Source: Patulibacter sp041648495
GTDB lineage: Bacteria > Actinomycetota > Thermoleophilia > Solirubrobacterales > Solirubrobacteraceae
Assembly (NCBI GenBank): GCA_041648495.1
Contig: JBAZOW010000115.1
Location: 1 to 10,890, forward strand
Direction of reading: 5' to 3'
DNA length: 10,890 bases
Shown: piece by piece, positions 1-7,223 of the stretch
Position numbering within the stretch: position 1 is the first letter of the stretch
How the letters are laid out: each line of letters begins with the position of its first letter
Made by a program: the position numbers and the translations under genes
Notes under the pieces: generated by a model
Told to the model about the DNA's origin: nothing
The model's input: only the letters and a program-made list of their open reading frames with translations
Database searches by the model: none

Positions 1-751
1 CGCCGGCGTCGTGCCGGACGGCCCCCCGCTGCTGGAGATCGACGGCCTGCGCGCCGGCGAGCTGCTCGACGGGCGGCTCACCGGGCGGGGCGGCGAGATC
101 GTCGGGGTGGTCGGGCTGCTCGGCAGCGGGATCATCGATCTCGCCCACGCGCTGACCGGCCGGATCCCGGTCGAGGCCGGGACCGTGGCCCTCGGCGGCC
201 GTCCGGCCGACCCGGGCGACTTCGCCGGGCTCTCGGCCCGCGGCCTGGCCGCGGTGGTCGGCGAGCGCACCGATCGGGTCGCGGTCGGCCTGAGCGTCGA
301 GGAGAACCTCACGCTCGGCGTGCTGCGCCGGTTCTTCCGCCGCGGCCGCCTGCGGCGACGGGAGGTCGCGGCGGCCGCCGCCGACGCGATCGCGGCCTAC
401 GAGATCCGCTGCGCCGGACCGGACGTCGAGATGGCCAGCCTCAGCGGCGGCAACCAGCAGAAGGCGGCGATCGCCAAGGTGCTCGCCCAGCGGCCCCAGG
501 TACTCGTGCTCGAGGAGCCGTGCCACGGCGTCGACGAGCGGGGTCGGCGGGAGATCCGCACGATGCTCCGCGCCGCCGCCGCGGACGGCGCGCTCGTGGT
601 GGTCGTCGACTCCGACCTCGACGAGGTGCTCGGCCTCTGCTCGCGGGTCGTGGTGCTCCGCGAGGGCCGCATGACGGCCGAGCTCGACCCCCGTCGAACG
701 CGCCGCGAGGCGCTGCTCGACGCCTGTTACGGAACGACGAAGGACGGATGA
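1..751 (+). CDS. CUT2-type sugar ABC transporter ATP-binding protein, C-terminal half (5' truncated by window edge)
   Basis: This is the second nucleotide-binding domain of a double-ABC ATPase (RbsA/MglA/XylG type) that would power sugar import at the inner face of the membrane. The frame is open to the left edge, so the true start and first domain lie outside the window; the GTG at 11 is internal. Counting from that GTG, the Walker A region is degenerate (GLLGSG, residues 35-40, no GKS/T). The signature SGGNQQK (145-151) is intact. The Walker B region reads LVLEEP (165-170), with Glu where the usual Asp sits, followed by HGVD. The switch region is VVVDSDLDEV, with no H-loop His. A degenerate second domain is normal in this family, because catalysis runs on the site formed by domain-1 Walker A and the domain-2 signature. 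Position 751 is the last base of its TGA, and the permease gene follows at once, so the two are one operon. Substrate is unknown. Confidence 0.92.
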   Translation, partial: AGVVPDGPPLLEIDGLRAGELLDGRLTGRGGEIVGVVGLLGSGIIDLAHALTGRIPVEAGTVALGGRPADPGDFAGLSARGLAAVVGERTDRVAVGLSVEENLTLGVLRRFFRRGRLRRREVAAAAADAIAAYEIRCAGPDVEMASLSGGNQQKAAIAKVLAQRPQVLVLEEPCHGVDERGRREIRTMLRAAAADGALVVVVDSDLDEVLGLCSRVVVLREGRMTAELDPRRTRREALLDACYGTTKDG

Positions 752-753
752 CC

Positions 754-1758
754 ATGGCTTCCGACACGGCAGCGACCGTCGGCGACGTGCCGGCGCAGGA
801 CGACCGCAGGGCCGCCGGCCGGGCGACCGTGATCCAGCGCTACGCCGGGGTCTTCGTGCTCCTCGGGCTGATCGCGTTGTTCACCGCGCTCGAGCCGGAC
901 AAGTTCCCGACGTACAACAACATCGTCGGGATCCTCGGCAACAGCGCGATCCTCGGCATCCTCGCCGTCGGCCTGCTGGCCCCACTCGCCGCGGGCGTCT
1001 TCGACATCTCGATCGGCGGCGCGATGACGCTCGCGGTCGTCGCGATCACCTTCCTCTTCCAGACCACCGGGGGCAGCTTCCCGGTGCCGCTGGCGATCCT
1101 CGTCGTGCTGATCGGGGCGATCGGGGTCGGCCTGATCAACAGCTGGCTGGTGGTCAAGCAGGGGATCGACCCGTTCATCGCGACGATCGGCACCGGTTCG
1201 GTGATGGTCGGCATGTCGCAGCTGCTGGCCAACGGCACGACGATCTCCGAGGGCATCCCGACGACGTTCACCGACTTCGGCCGCTGGGACCTCGGCCGGA
1301 TCCCGGTCGGCGTCTTCATCCTGGTCGCGCTCTGCGCGTTCGCCTGGTACGTGCTCCAGTACACGCCGTTCGGACGCCATCTCTACGCCACCGGGGCCTC
1401 GCGCGAGGCCACCCGGCTGACCGGCATCCGCACCACGCGGGTGCTGCAGATCGCGTTCGTCTGCTCGACCGTCGGCGCCGCGATCGCGGGGATCGTCTTC
1501 GCCGCGCGGCTCGGCTCGGGACCGCCCGGGATCGGCCAGGGCTTCCTGATCGGGGCCTACTCGGTGGCCTTCCTCGGGTCCACGATCATCAGGCCCGGCC
1601 GGTTCAACGTCGGCGGCCTGGTCGTCGCGCTGCTGATCATCTCGATCGGGGTCAACGGGCTCCAGATCTCCGGCCTGCCGTTCTGGGTCGTCGAGACGTT
1701 CCAGGGCGGCGCGCTGCTGGTTGCCGTGCTGCTCGGACGACGCCGACCCGGCGCGTAG
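754..1758 (+). CDS. CUT2-type sugar ABC transporter permease (RbsC-like, BPD_transp_2)
   Basis: This is an integral membrane permease of about 334 residues, the partner of the ATPase just upstream. A polar N-terminal tail of about 28 residues precedes many hydrophobic segments. Family hallmarks are GVFDISIGGA (residues 81-90, matching the usual GxFDLSVG after an early helix) and the cytoplasmic segment YATGASREATRLTGIRTTRV, thought to contact the ATPase. ATG at 754 is preferred because AAGGA (740-744) lies 9 bases upstream. The in-frame ATG at 748 overlaps the ATPase stop as ATGA but would leave only 3 bases of spacing, so translational coupling could favour either. It ends in a short basic tail, GRRRPGA. 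It is a paralogue of the permease at 9652-10596, sharing the FDxSxG and TGIRTxRV motifs but clearly diverged. Substrate cannot be read from sequence. Confidence 0.93.
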   Translation: MASDTAATVGDVPAQDDRRAAGRATVIQRYAGVFVLLGLIALFTALEPDKFPTYNNIVGILGNSAILGILAVGLLAPLAAGVFDISIGGAMTLAVVAITFLFQTTGGSFPVPLAILVVLIGAIGVGLINSWLVVKQGIDPFIATIGTGSVMVGMSQLLANGTTISEGIPTTFTDFGRWDLGRIPVGVFILVALCAFAWYVLQYTPFGRHLYATGASREATRLTGIRTTRVLQIAFVCSTVGAAIAGIVFAARLGSGPPGIGQGFLIGAYSVAFLGSTIIRPGRFNVGGLVVALLIISIGVNGLQISGLPFWVVETFQGGALLVAVLLGRRRPGA

Positions 1759-1766
1759 CCCGCGGC

Positions 1767-1799
1767 GGGGACGCCGGGCGGAAGGGAGTGGCGGGCGGG
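1767..1799 (+). other. Possible G-quadruplex motif just after the permease stop
   Basis: Five G-runs (1767-1770, 1776-1778, 1784-1786, 1793-1795, 1797-1799) are separated by 5, 5, 6 and 1 bases, which satisfies the usual G3-N1-7 rule on the coding strand. It starts 9 bases after the permease stop, so it would sit in the 3' untranslated RNA of the left transporter operon. In DNA this GC-rich such motifs arise by chance fairly often, so function is speculative. The rest of the gap 1759-1917 is purine-rich with recurring GGCGGAAG and CAGGCGG words. It contains only a weak 6-bp hairpin (1824-1829 with 1839-1844) and no clear terminator. Confidence 0.3.
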
Positions 1800-1885
1800 A
1801 GCGCCAGGCGGAAGCGGCAGGCGGGCGGATCATGCCGGTCCGCCGCCGCTCCGCCCGGCCCCCGATCCGGCGGAAGGTCTTCACT

Positions 1886-1901
1886 GGTACCACGTGGTAC
1901 C
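1886..1901. promoter_or_regulatory. Perfect 16-bp palindrome, probable TetR-family operator
   Basis: GGTACCACGTGGTACC is a perfect inverted repeat with no spacer, ending 16 bases before the TetR start codon. TetR regulators usually bind such palindromes next to their own genes and repress themselves. A possible -10 element, TACCGT (1898-1903, matching TANNNT), overlaps the right half, so a bound repressor would block the promoter of the TetR-SDR-ABM operon. This is the most AT-containing, symmetric element in the gap. The link to this TetR is inferred from position. Confidence 0.65.
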
Positions 1902-1917
1902 GTCCGGATCACCGCCC

Positions 1918-2573
<656 letters not shown>

Positions 2574-2577
<4 letters not shown>

Positions 2578-3299
2578 CCAACCGTGCCGCCCTGATCACC
2601 GGAGCCAGCAGCGGGATCGGGCTGGAGATCGCCCGCGTGCTCGGCCAGGAGGGCCACGCGCTGACGATCGCCGCGCGCCGCCCCGAGAAGCTCGAGGCCG
2701 CCGCGGAGCAGCTCCGCGGCGAGGGCTTCACCGTCCACGCCGTCGCGGCCCGACTGCAGGACGACGACGAGGTCGCCCGGGTCGTCGCGGCGCACCGCGA
2801 GACCTACGGCCGCCTCGACGTCCTGGTCAACAACGCCGGGGTCGGGATCGCCCAGCCGCTGGCCGAGATCACGACCAAGCACCTGGACCTGCAGCTCGGC
2901 GTGAACCTGCGCTCGCCGATCCTCTTCCACCGCGAGGCGATCGGCCTGCTGCGCGACGCCGCCCGCGAGCACCGCAGCGCCCTGATCGTCAACACCGCCT
3001 CGATCACCGGCGTCTTCGGCGAGGCGGAGCTCTCGGTCTACGCCGCGACCAAGGGTGCGATCATCACCTGGACCGAGTCGATGCACCGCGAGCTCTCCGC
3101 CGAGGGGATCAAGTCGACCGCCCTCTGCCCCGGCTTCGTCGACACCCCGATGACCGACTTCGTCAAGGGCGAGGTCGCCGCCGAGACGATGCTGACCCCC
3201 GCGGACATCGCCGAGTCGGTGCGGTTCCTGCTCCGCGTCTCGCCCGCCTGCTGCGTCCCGCAGATCCAGTTCGTCCGCAGCGGCGAGCGGATGATGTAG
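2574..3299 (+). CDS. SDR family NAD(P)-dependent oxidoreductase
   Basis: This is a classical short-chain dehydrogenase/reductase of 241 residues, the usual length. It is a soluble cytoplasmic enzyme that interconverts an alcohol and a ketone using a nicotinamide cofactor. Visible motifs: TGASSGIG dinucleotide-binding loop (9-16), NNAG (86-89), Asn111, catalytic Ser143 in TASITG, YAATK with Tyr156 and Lys160, and PGFVDTPM (186-193). The N-S-Y-K tetrad is therefore complete. Arg35-Arg36 after the second strand suggests NADP(H) preference. The GTG start overlaps the TetR stop by four bases. The C-terminus (SPACCVPQIQFVRSGERMM) differs from the family's common SxxxTGxxxxVDGG end, so it may not be a simple FabG-like tetramer. 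Substrate is unknown; the TetR and ABM neighbours hint at lipid or aromatic/xenobiotic oxidation. Confidence 0.94.
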
Positions 3300-3346
3300 A
3301 ACCGCCCTGCGGTCCCACCCGAATCCGTCGCCCCCGAGGAGTCCCG

Positions 3347-3643
3347 ATGTCCTTCACCGCCGTGCTCGCCGTGCAGTTCCAGCCCGACGTGGTCGAGGAG
3401 GGCCTGGCCGCGCTCGGCCGGGTCCTCGCCGACACCCGGGCGTTCGCCGGCTGCCGGTCGGTCACCGTGGTCCACGACATCGACGACCCGACGCGGGTGC
3501 TCGCGATCGAGACCTGGGACTCGCTCGAGGCCGACGACGCCTACCGGATGTGGCGGGCCGGCGAGGGCGCGCCGACCGAGCTCGTCCCGCTGCTGGCCGC
3601 CGCGCCGACGCTGACCCGCGGCGAGCCGCTGACCGACCTCTAG
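3347..3643 (+). CDS. Small antibiotic-biosynthesis-monooxygenase (ABM)-fold protein
   Basis: This is a 98-residue protein resembling the dimeric alpha+beta barrel ABM family (putative quinol monooxygenases and heme-degrading relatives). An N-terminal strand SFTAVLAVQFQ leads into a helix (EEGLAALGRVLADTRAFAG). Then come GCRSVTVVHDIDDPTRVLAIETWDSLEADDAYRMW, the typical GC..F.....DP....L.E.W.s.ea...h pattern, and a final helix. A strong GAGGAG (3336-3341) sits 5 bases before the ATG. It lies 47 bases after the SDR stop on the same strand with no terminator between, so it is probably the third gene of the TetR operon. Members act on quinols or polyketide-like aromatics without a cofactor, but many are uncharacterised and this one has no diagnostic active-site residue that I can assign. 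Its stop abuts the stop of the opposing DUF5996 gene. Confidence 0.8.
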   Translation: MSFTAVLAVQFQPDVVEEGLAALGRVLADTRAFAGCRSVTVVHDIDDPTRVLAIETWDSLEADDAYRMWRAGEGAPTELVPLLAAAPTLTRGEPLTDL

Positions 3644-4582
3644 TCAGCGGATCGGCGGCGGCGTGCCCGCGGCGCTCGCCGCCAGCGCGGCGTCCCAGCC
3701 GCAGACCGCGCACGAGTGCTGGAACACCGAGTGCGCGAACTCGACCGCCGTCGCCCGCGGGTCGTCGGCGGTCCGCACGTCCTCCCAGTCGAGGAGGAAC
3801 TCGCCCAGCGTGGCGTCCCAGCGGGCCGCGGCGGGATCGAGCTTCGCCGCGGAGAAGCCCTCCGGAGCCGGGTGCGCGTAGGCGTAGAACGCCGCCTGCC
3901 CGTAGTTCTCGTCGCCGGGCCACCAGCCGATCGCGACCTCCTGGGCGTCCATCGCGTTGCGCATGATGAAGTCGTCGGCCGGCGGGTCCGCCGTGGCGCC
4001 CGAGAACAGGTTGACCGCCAGGTCGAACGAGCCCCACCAGGCGTTGACCGGCGTCCGCCGTCCCCGGAACGGCGCGACGAACGTGGTCAGCGCGATCGCG
4101 GCCTCGGTCGCCGCGGCGAAGTAGCGCTCGACCGCCGGCGCGTCGTAGGTCCGGTGCTGATCGTCCTCGTCGAGCGGGACCGTCCACGAGACCTCCTGCG
4201 GCGTCGGGTCGATCTCGACCGGTCCCCCGTGCTGGCGCACCGCGTCGAGCAGCTCGCGACAGACCGCACCGACCGCGCGATCCGGGCCGAGCGGGATCGC
4301 CGTGCCGTCGCCGCCGCTGTGCTCGACCAGCGCCTCGTGGCGTCGCAGGTCCAGCGCGACGGTCACCGTCCCGGTGCCGTGGGCGGTCGGCAGGGGCGCC
4401 GTCTCCCAGCCCCGCGCGGTCAGCCGCAGCGCGGCGTGCTGCAGCTGCGGCTCGGGCGGCGCCAGCGCCGCCGCGAGCTTGCCGAGCACCTGGGTGTGCG
4501 CGTGGAGCGTGTCGCAGGTCGCGCTCCAGTCGGCGTACCGCAGCGGTTGCCAGGAGGTGGTGGCCGGACGATCGGTGCCCAT
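3644..4582 (-). CDS. DUF5996 family protein
   Basis: This 312-residue soluble protein matches DUF5996, a family of unknown function common in actinobacteria. Recognisable blocks in order: an N-terminal W..L.Y..W..T..TLH.HTQVLGK segment; LTARGWETAPLPT; a central block with EIDPTPQEVSWTVPLDED and HRTYD; the hallmark WWGSFDLAVNLFSG; a WWPGDENYGQAAFYAYAHP segment; and a C-terminal FLLDWEDVR block. The length fits the family. ATG 4582 has AGGA (4593-4590 on the minus strand) seven bases upstream. It lies 97 bases downstream of the baeRF-like gene and may be co-transcribed with it. A Cys pair near the C-terminus (HSCAVCGWD) replaces the usual Ala-rich stretch and could be a metal or redox site. No function is established. 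Confidence 0.85.
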   Translation of the reverse strand: MGTDRPATTSWQPLRYADWSATCDTLHAHTQVLGKLAAALAPPEPQLQHAALRLTARGWETAPLPTAHGTGTVTVALDLRRHEALVEHSGGDGTAIPLGPDRAVGAVCRELLDAVRQHGGPVEIDPTPQEVSWTVPLDEDDQHRTYDAPAVERYFAAATEAAIALTTFVAPFRGRRTPVNAWWGSFDLAVNLFSGATADPPADDFIMRNAMDAQEVAIGWWPGDENYGQAAFYAYAHPAPEGFSAAKLDPAAARWDATLGEFLLDWEDVRTADDPRATAVEFAHSVFQHSCAVCGWDAALAASAAGTPPPIR

Positions 4583-4660
4583 CGGCCGATCCTACGCCCC
4601 GACCATCGGCGCCCCGCGGGGATGGGCCCGGCCACCGGTCACCGGCACCGAGCCCGCCTT

Positions 4661-4676
4661 CCGCGGGACGCCGCGG
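4661..4676. terminator. Short GC hairpin between the baeRF-like and DUF5996 genes
   Basis: CCGCGG-GACG-CCGCGG forms a 6-bp stem with a 4-base loop starting 3 bases past the baeRF-like stop on the minus strand. It has no T-tract, and CCGCGG is self-complementary in each arm, so this may be chance in GC-rich DNA or a weak attenuator between the two minus-strand genes. Confidence 0.25.
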
Positions 4677-4679
4677 TCC

Positions 4680-5828
4680 TCAGAACCGCAGGATCGCCGC
4701 GATCCCCTCGTGCGCGGCGAGCGGCTCGGGCTCGCGGAAGACCACGACCTCGGCGTCCTGGGACAGGGCGCGCGTGGTGACCAGCTCGGCGGCCTCGACG
4801 GTGCGCAGCTCGGTCCCGTCGACCGGGCAGACCGTCGCGCCGTCCGCGCCGATCCAGTCGCAGCTCGGGCAGCAGCGGGCGCTGCGCAGCTGGTCGAGCC
4901 GCGGGGTCAGCAGCAGCGTGCGGACCCGGGCCTGGACCAGCGCCTCGACCACCGGGGCCAGACCGGCGACCGCGCGGCCCGTGCCGCGCCCGCCGGCGAG
5001 CTCCTCGAGCAGGTCGTTCTCGACCTGCTCGCGCTGCTGCGCGACGAACTCCAGCGCAGCGGTCCGCACCTGCTCCTCGGTACTGCTCTGGACCTCGATC
5101 TCGAACCGGCCCCGCAGCACGTGCTGCAGGTCGGTGTGCAGCCGGTGCTCCATCTCGCTCGTCGCCTCGACCGGGCCGGCCAGCAGCAGGTGGTCGAACG
5201 GCTGGCGCTCGTGCATCCGGAAGAGGTCCTCGGCAACGTGGCGCAGGTGGTCGGAGACCTCCTCGTCGACCGACCGCTGGTACTGCGCCTGCGACCAGCC
5301 GCCCTTGCGGTGACGCCCGGACGTCTCGTCGTCGATCGTGTGGACCTCGGCGGCCGACGTCGGGGCGCCCGCGAAGATCCGCGCCACGCGCTTGTCGACC
5401 AGCAGCACCGCCCAGCGCTCGTCGACGCCGACCGCCGCCAGCGGCGCGACGAACGGCTCGTCGCCCAGATGAACCTGCTGCTCGATCGACTCCGGCAGGC
5501 GGATCACCTCGAACAGGTCGGCGGACCGGCAGGCGAAGATCGCCAGGCTGCCGGCGCCGTCGGCCGGGACCGCCGCGGGATCGAGCAGCGTGCCGATCCG
5601 CTCCAGGTCCTCGCGCAGCGCCCGGCGATCGTCGTCGTCGAGGTCGACCGCGCGCTCGACCGCCCGCTCGGCCTCGTGGCGCAACGACCCGAACGAGCTG
5701 GAGCGCGCGGCCGGGTCGGCGAACCGCACCGGATCGAGGTCGACGAACAGCGACAGCACCTTGCCCCGTGACGGCCGCAGGTCGGCGAGATCTCGGAGGC
5801 GGTCCGCGGTCAGCTCGTTCGTGCGCAT
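4680..5828 (-). CDS. baeRF / Vms1-like (eRF1-fold) protein with GGWSQ loop
   Basis: This is a 382-residue protein of the bacterial archaeo-eukaryotic release factor (baeRF) group, annotated in many genomes as a Vms1/Ankzf1-family peptidyl-tRNA hydrolase. The order fits: an N-terminal alpha/beta domain (LSLFVDLDP, FACRSADLFEVIRLP); then a domain-2-like core with WAVLLVDKRVARIF and the loop HRKGGWSQAQYQR (GGWSQ at 176-180, Gln180 equivalent to the GGQ or GSQ glutamine); a helix rich in His/Glu with FDHLLLAGPVE; a charged helical segment; and a C-terminal domain with Cys319, Cys320, Cys323 and Cys334 as in the archaeal aRF1 zinc ribbon. The fourth ligand of the second pair is Asp337 instead of Cys. 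Known relatives release peptides from stalled ribosomes or tRNA; a role in ribosome rescue is inferred. It is transcribed divergently from the HTH_42 gene. Confidence 0.85.
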   Translation of the reverse strand: MRTNELTADRLRDLADLRPSRGKVLSLFVDLDPVRFADPAARSSSFGSLRHEAERAVERAVDLDDDDRRALREDLERIGTLLDPAAVPADGAGSLAIFACRSADLFEVIRLPESIEQQVHLGDEPFVAPLAAVGVDERWAVLLVDKRVARIFAGAPTSAAEVHTIDDETSGRHRKGGWSQAQYQRSVDEEVSDHLRHVAEDLFRMHERQPFDHLLLAGPVEATSEMEHRLHTDLQHVLRGRFEIEVQSSTEEQVRTAALEFVAQQREQVENDLLEELAGGRGTGRAVAGLAPVVEALVQARVRTLLLTPRLDQLRSARCCPSCDWIGADGATVCPVDGTELRTVEAAELVTTRALSQDAEVVVFREPEPLAAHEGIAAILRF

Positions 5829-5862
5829 GGCCCACGCCTACCCGACTCGGCGACCGGAGACA

Positions 5863-5872
5863 CGTCGCGACG
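5863..5872. promoter_or_regulatory. 10-bp palindrome centred in the divergent promoter gap
   Basis: CGTCGCGACG is self-complementary and lies almost exactly midway in the 89-base gap between the divergent starts at 5828 (-) and 5918 (+). A shared regulator site is plausible, but a CG-only-style palindrome of this length is not rare in such DNA. Nothing else in the gap stands out except the -10 at 5906. Confidence 0.3.
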
Positions 5873-5905
5873 GCGCCCCGCACTCCGATCCGCCCGGCGT
5901 ACGGC

Positions 5906-5911
5906 GATACT
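5906..5911 (+). promoter_or_regulatory. -10 element of a leaderless promoter for the HTH_42 gene
   Basis: GATACT matches TATACT at five of six positions and ends 6 bases before the ATG at 5918, so transcription should begin at or within a base or two of the start codon. No Shine-Dalgarno sequence is present, which agrees with a leaderless mRNA. The -35 region (about 5883-5888) is a poor match. Confidence 0.55.
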
Positions 5912-5917
5912 CCGGCC

Positions 5918-7054
5918 ATGAGCTCGACCCCCTCCACCCGACTGCCCGCGAGCGAGCTGCTGCAGCTGCGACTGCGCAGTCAGGGACTGGGCGAGTGCGG
6001 AGCCGTCGACACCGACCGGGGCGCAGCGACCCCGGCGTCGGCCGTCGATCGCCTGTTCGCCCTCCAGGGTCAGGACCTGCCCGGGGCGCTCTGGTCGCTC
6101 GGCGTGCGGGCGCCCGACAGCGACCTGGCCGACGTCCAGGCGGCCTTCGACCGCGGCGAGCTGGTGCGCACCTGGCCGTTCCGCGGAACGCTGTTCGTGA
6201 TCGCCGCGGCCGACGTTCCGTGGGTGCTGGCGCTGACCGCCGAGCGGAGCATCCGCGGCGCGGCGCGGCGGCGCGAGCAACTCGGCCTGGACGAGGCCAC
6301 CTTCGACGCCGCCGAGGCGGTCGCCCGCGACGTGCTCTCCGGGGGCGGCCTGACCCGTCAGCCGCTGCTCGACGCGTTCGCCGCGGGCGGGATCGCGGTC
6401 GACGCGTCCCGCGGGTACCACATGATCTGGACCCTGGCCCAGCGCGGGGTGATCGTGCTCGGCCCGTTCGAGGGACGCGAGCAGCGGTTCGTGCTCGCCG
6501 ACGAGTGGATCACCGCCCCGCGCCGGCTGGAGGCGGACGAGGCGCTCGGCGAGCTGGTCCGCCGGTACCTGGCCGGCCGCGGCCCGACCCCCGAGTCCGA
6601 CATCGCCTGGTGGACCAAGCTGCCGCTGCGTGACGTGCGTCGGGGGATCGACGTGGTGCGCGGCGAGCTGGTCGGCTTCGACGTCGCGGGCGTCCACCAC
6701 TGGGCGCACGCCGCGACGCTCGACCGGGTCGCGAGCGAGAACCCGCCCGCCACGATCCTGCTGCCGGGGTTCGACGAGTGGATGCTCGGCCACGGCGATC
6801 GCGATCCGGTCGTGGACCCCGAGCACGCGCAACAGGTCGTGCCCGGCAACAACGGCATCTTCAAGTCGACCGTGGTCCACCGCGGGCGGGTCGTCGGCCT
6901 GTGGTCCAAGCGCACGCTGACCCGCCGCACGGTGCTCACCCCGACGGCGCTCGAGGGCACGCTGTCGAAGACGGTTCGCGCGGGCGTCGCCCGCGCCGCC
7001 GACCGCTACGGCCGCTTCCTCGGCACCGAGATCGAGGTCGCGGACGGGCGCTGA
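5918..7054 (+). CDS. Winged-helix (HTH_42) AlkZ-like protein, putative DNA glycosylase family
   Basis: This 378-residue protein belongs to the HTH_42 superfamily (winged helix DNA-binding domain-containing proteins). It contains E. coli YcaQ/AlkX and the Streptomyces azinomycin-resistance glycosylase AlkZ, which unhooks DNA crosslinks and bulky alkyl adducts. The N-terminal block VDRLFALQGQDLPGALWSLGVRAP holds Gln50-Gly51-Gln52, matching the QxQ catalytic motif reported for AlkZ, whereas YcaQ has QxD. Then come the conserved TWPFRGTLFVIAAADVPWVLAL, the tandem winged helices (HMIWTLAQRGVIVLGP, ESDIAWWTKLPLRDVRRGI) and the C-terminal LLPGFDEWMLGHGDR/PGNNGIFKSTVVHRGRVVGLW beta domain. The length is typical. 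ATG 5918 follows a near-perfect -10 by 6 bases and starts a probable leaderless message. In-frame starts further upstream would overlap the divergent baeRF gene. Enzyme activity is inferred, since many members are untested. Confidence 0.88.
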   Translation: MSSTPSTRLPASELLQLRLRSQGLGECGAVDTDRGAATPASAVDRLFALQGQDLPGALWSLGVRAPDSDLADVQAAFDRGELVRTWPFRGTLFVIAAADVPWVLALTAERSIRGAARRREQLGLDEATFDAAEAVARDVLSGGGLTRQPLLDAFAAGGIAVDASRGYHMIWTLAQRGVIVLGPFEGREQRFVLADEWITAPRRLEADEALGELVRRYLAGRGPTPESDIAWWTKLPLRDVRRGIDVVRGELVGFDVAGVHHWAHAATLDRVASENPPATILLPGFDEWMLGHGDRDPVVDPEHAQQVVPGNNGIFKSTVVHRGRVVGLWSKRTLTRRTVLTPTALEGTLSKTVRAGVARAADRYGRFLGTEIEVADGR

Positions 7055-7152
7055 GGTCCGGACCGCGGGCCTTCCCGGCGTGCGGACCGTCCCGGGGCGC
7101 GGGGCCGTACTCGGCGCGACCGCTCGCGATCCGCGGCCGCCCGGATTCCGAT

Positions 7153-7173
7153 TCCGGTCACCTCCTGACCGGA
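7153..7173. promoter_or_regulatory. Perfect inverted repeat upstream of the VOC gene (operator or hairpin)
   Basis: TCCGGTCA (7153-7160) and TGACCGGA (7166-7173) are perfect 8-bp inverted arms with a 5-base centre, 50 bases before the VOC start. A further CCGGA half-site lies at 7141-7145. No T-tract follows, so an operator looks as likely as a terminator for the HTH_42 gene. The right arm contains TGACCG, which could be a -35 for a -10 TAGGCA (7188-7193, 16-base spacing); that promoter is weakly supported. The rest of the 7055-7223 gap holds a 10-bp palindrome, GGTCCGGACC (7055-7064), directly after the HTH_42 stop. Confidence 0.5.
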
Positions 7174-7223
7174 TCATCGGATAGACCTAGGCACCCGTAC
7201 ACAGATCACCCCGAGGAGACAGC

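Noticed and set aside
727..1893. 388-codon minus-strand frame opposite the left permease
   Set aside because: Extreme Asp/Arg/Glu content typical of an antisense reading of a membrane protein gene; no ribosome binding site and no motif.
1894..1917. GTG at 1894 as the TetR start
   Set aside because: It lies inside the perfect operator palindrome and overlaps the -10-like element. The ATG at 1918 gives a normal TetR length.
4302..5771. Long plus-strand open frame opposite the DUF5996 and baeRF-like genes
   Set aside because: It is rich in Arg, Asp, Gln and Leu with no recognisable family. The minus-strand frames carry the proper third-position bias and clear motifs. Long antisense frames are common in DNA this GC-rich.
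5810..7177. 455-codon minus-strand frame opposite the HTH_42 gene
   Set aside because: Arg/Ala/Gly/Val-rich shadow. The plus strand encodes a full-length recognised family member with a matching promoter.
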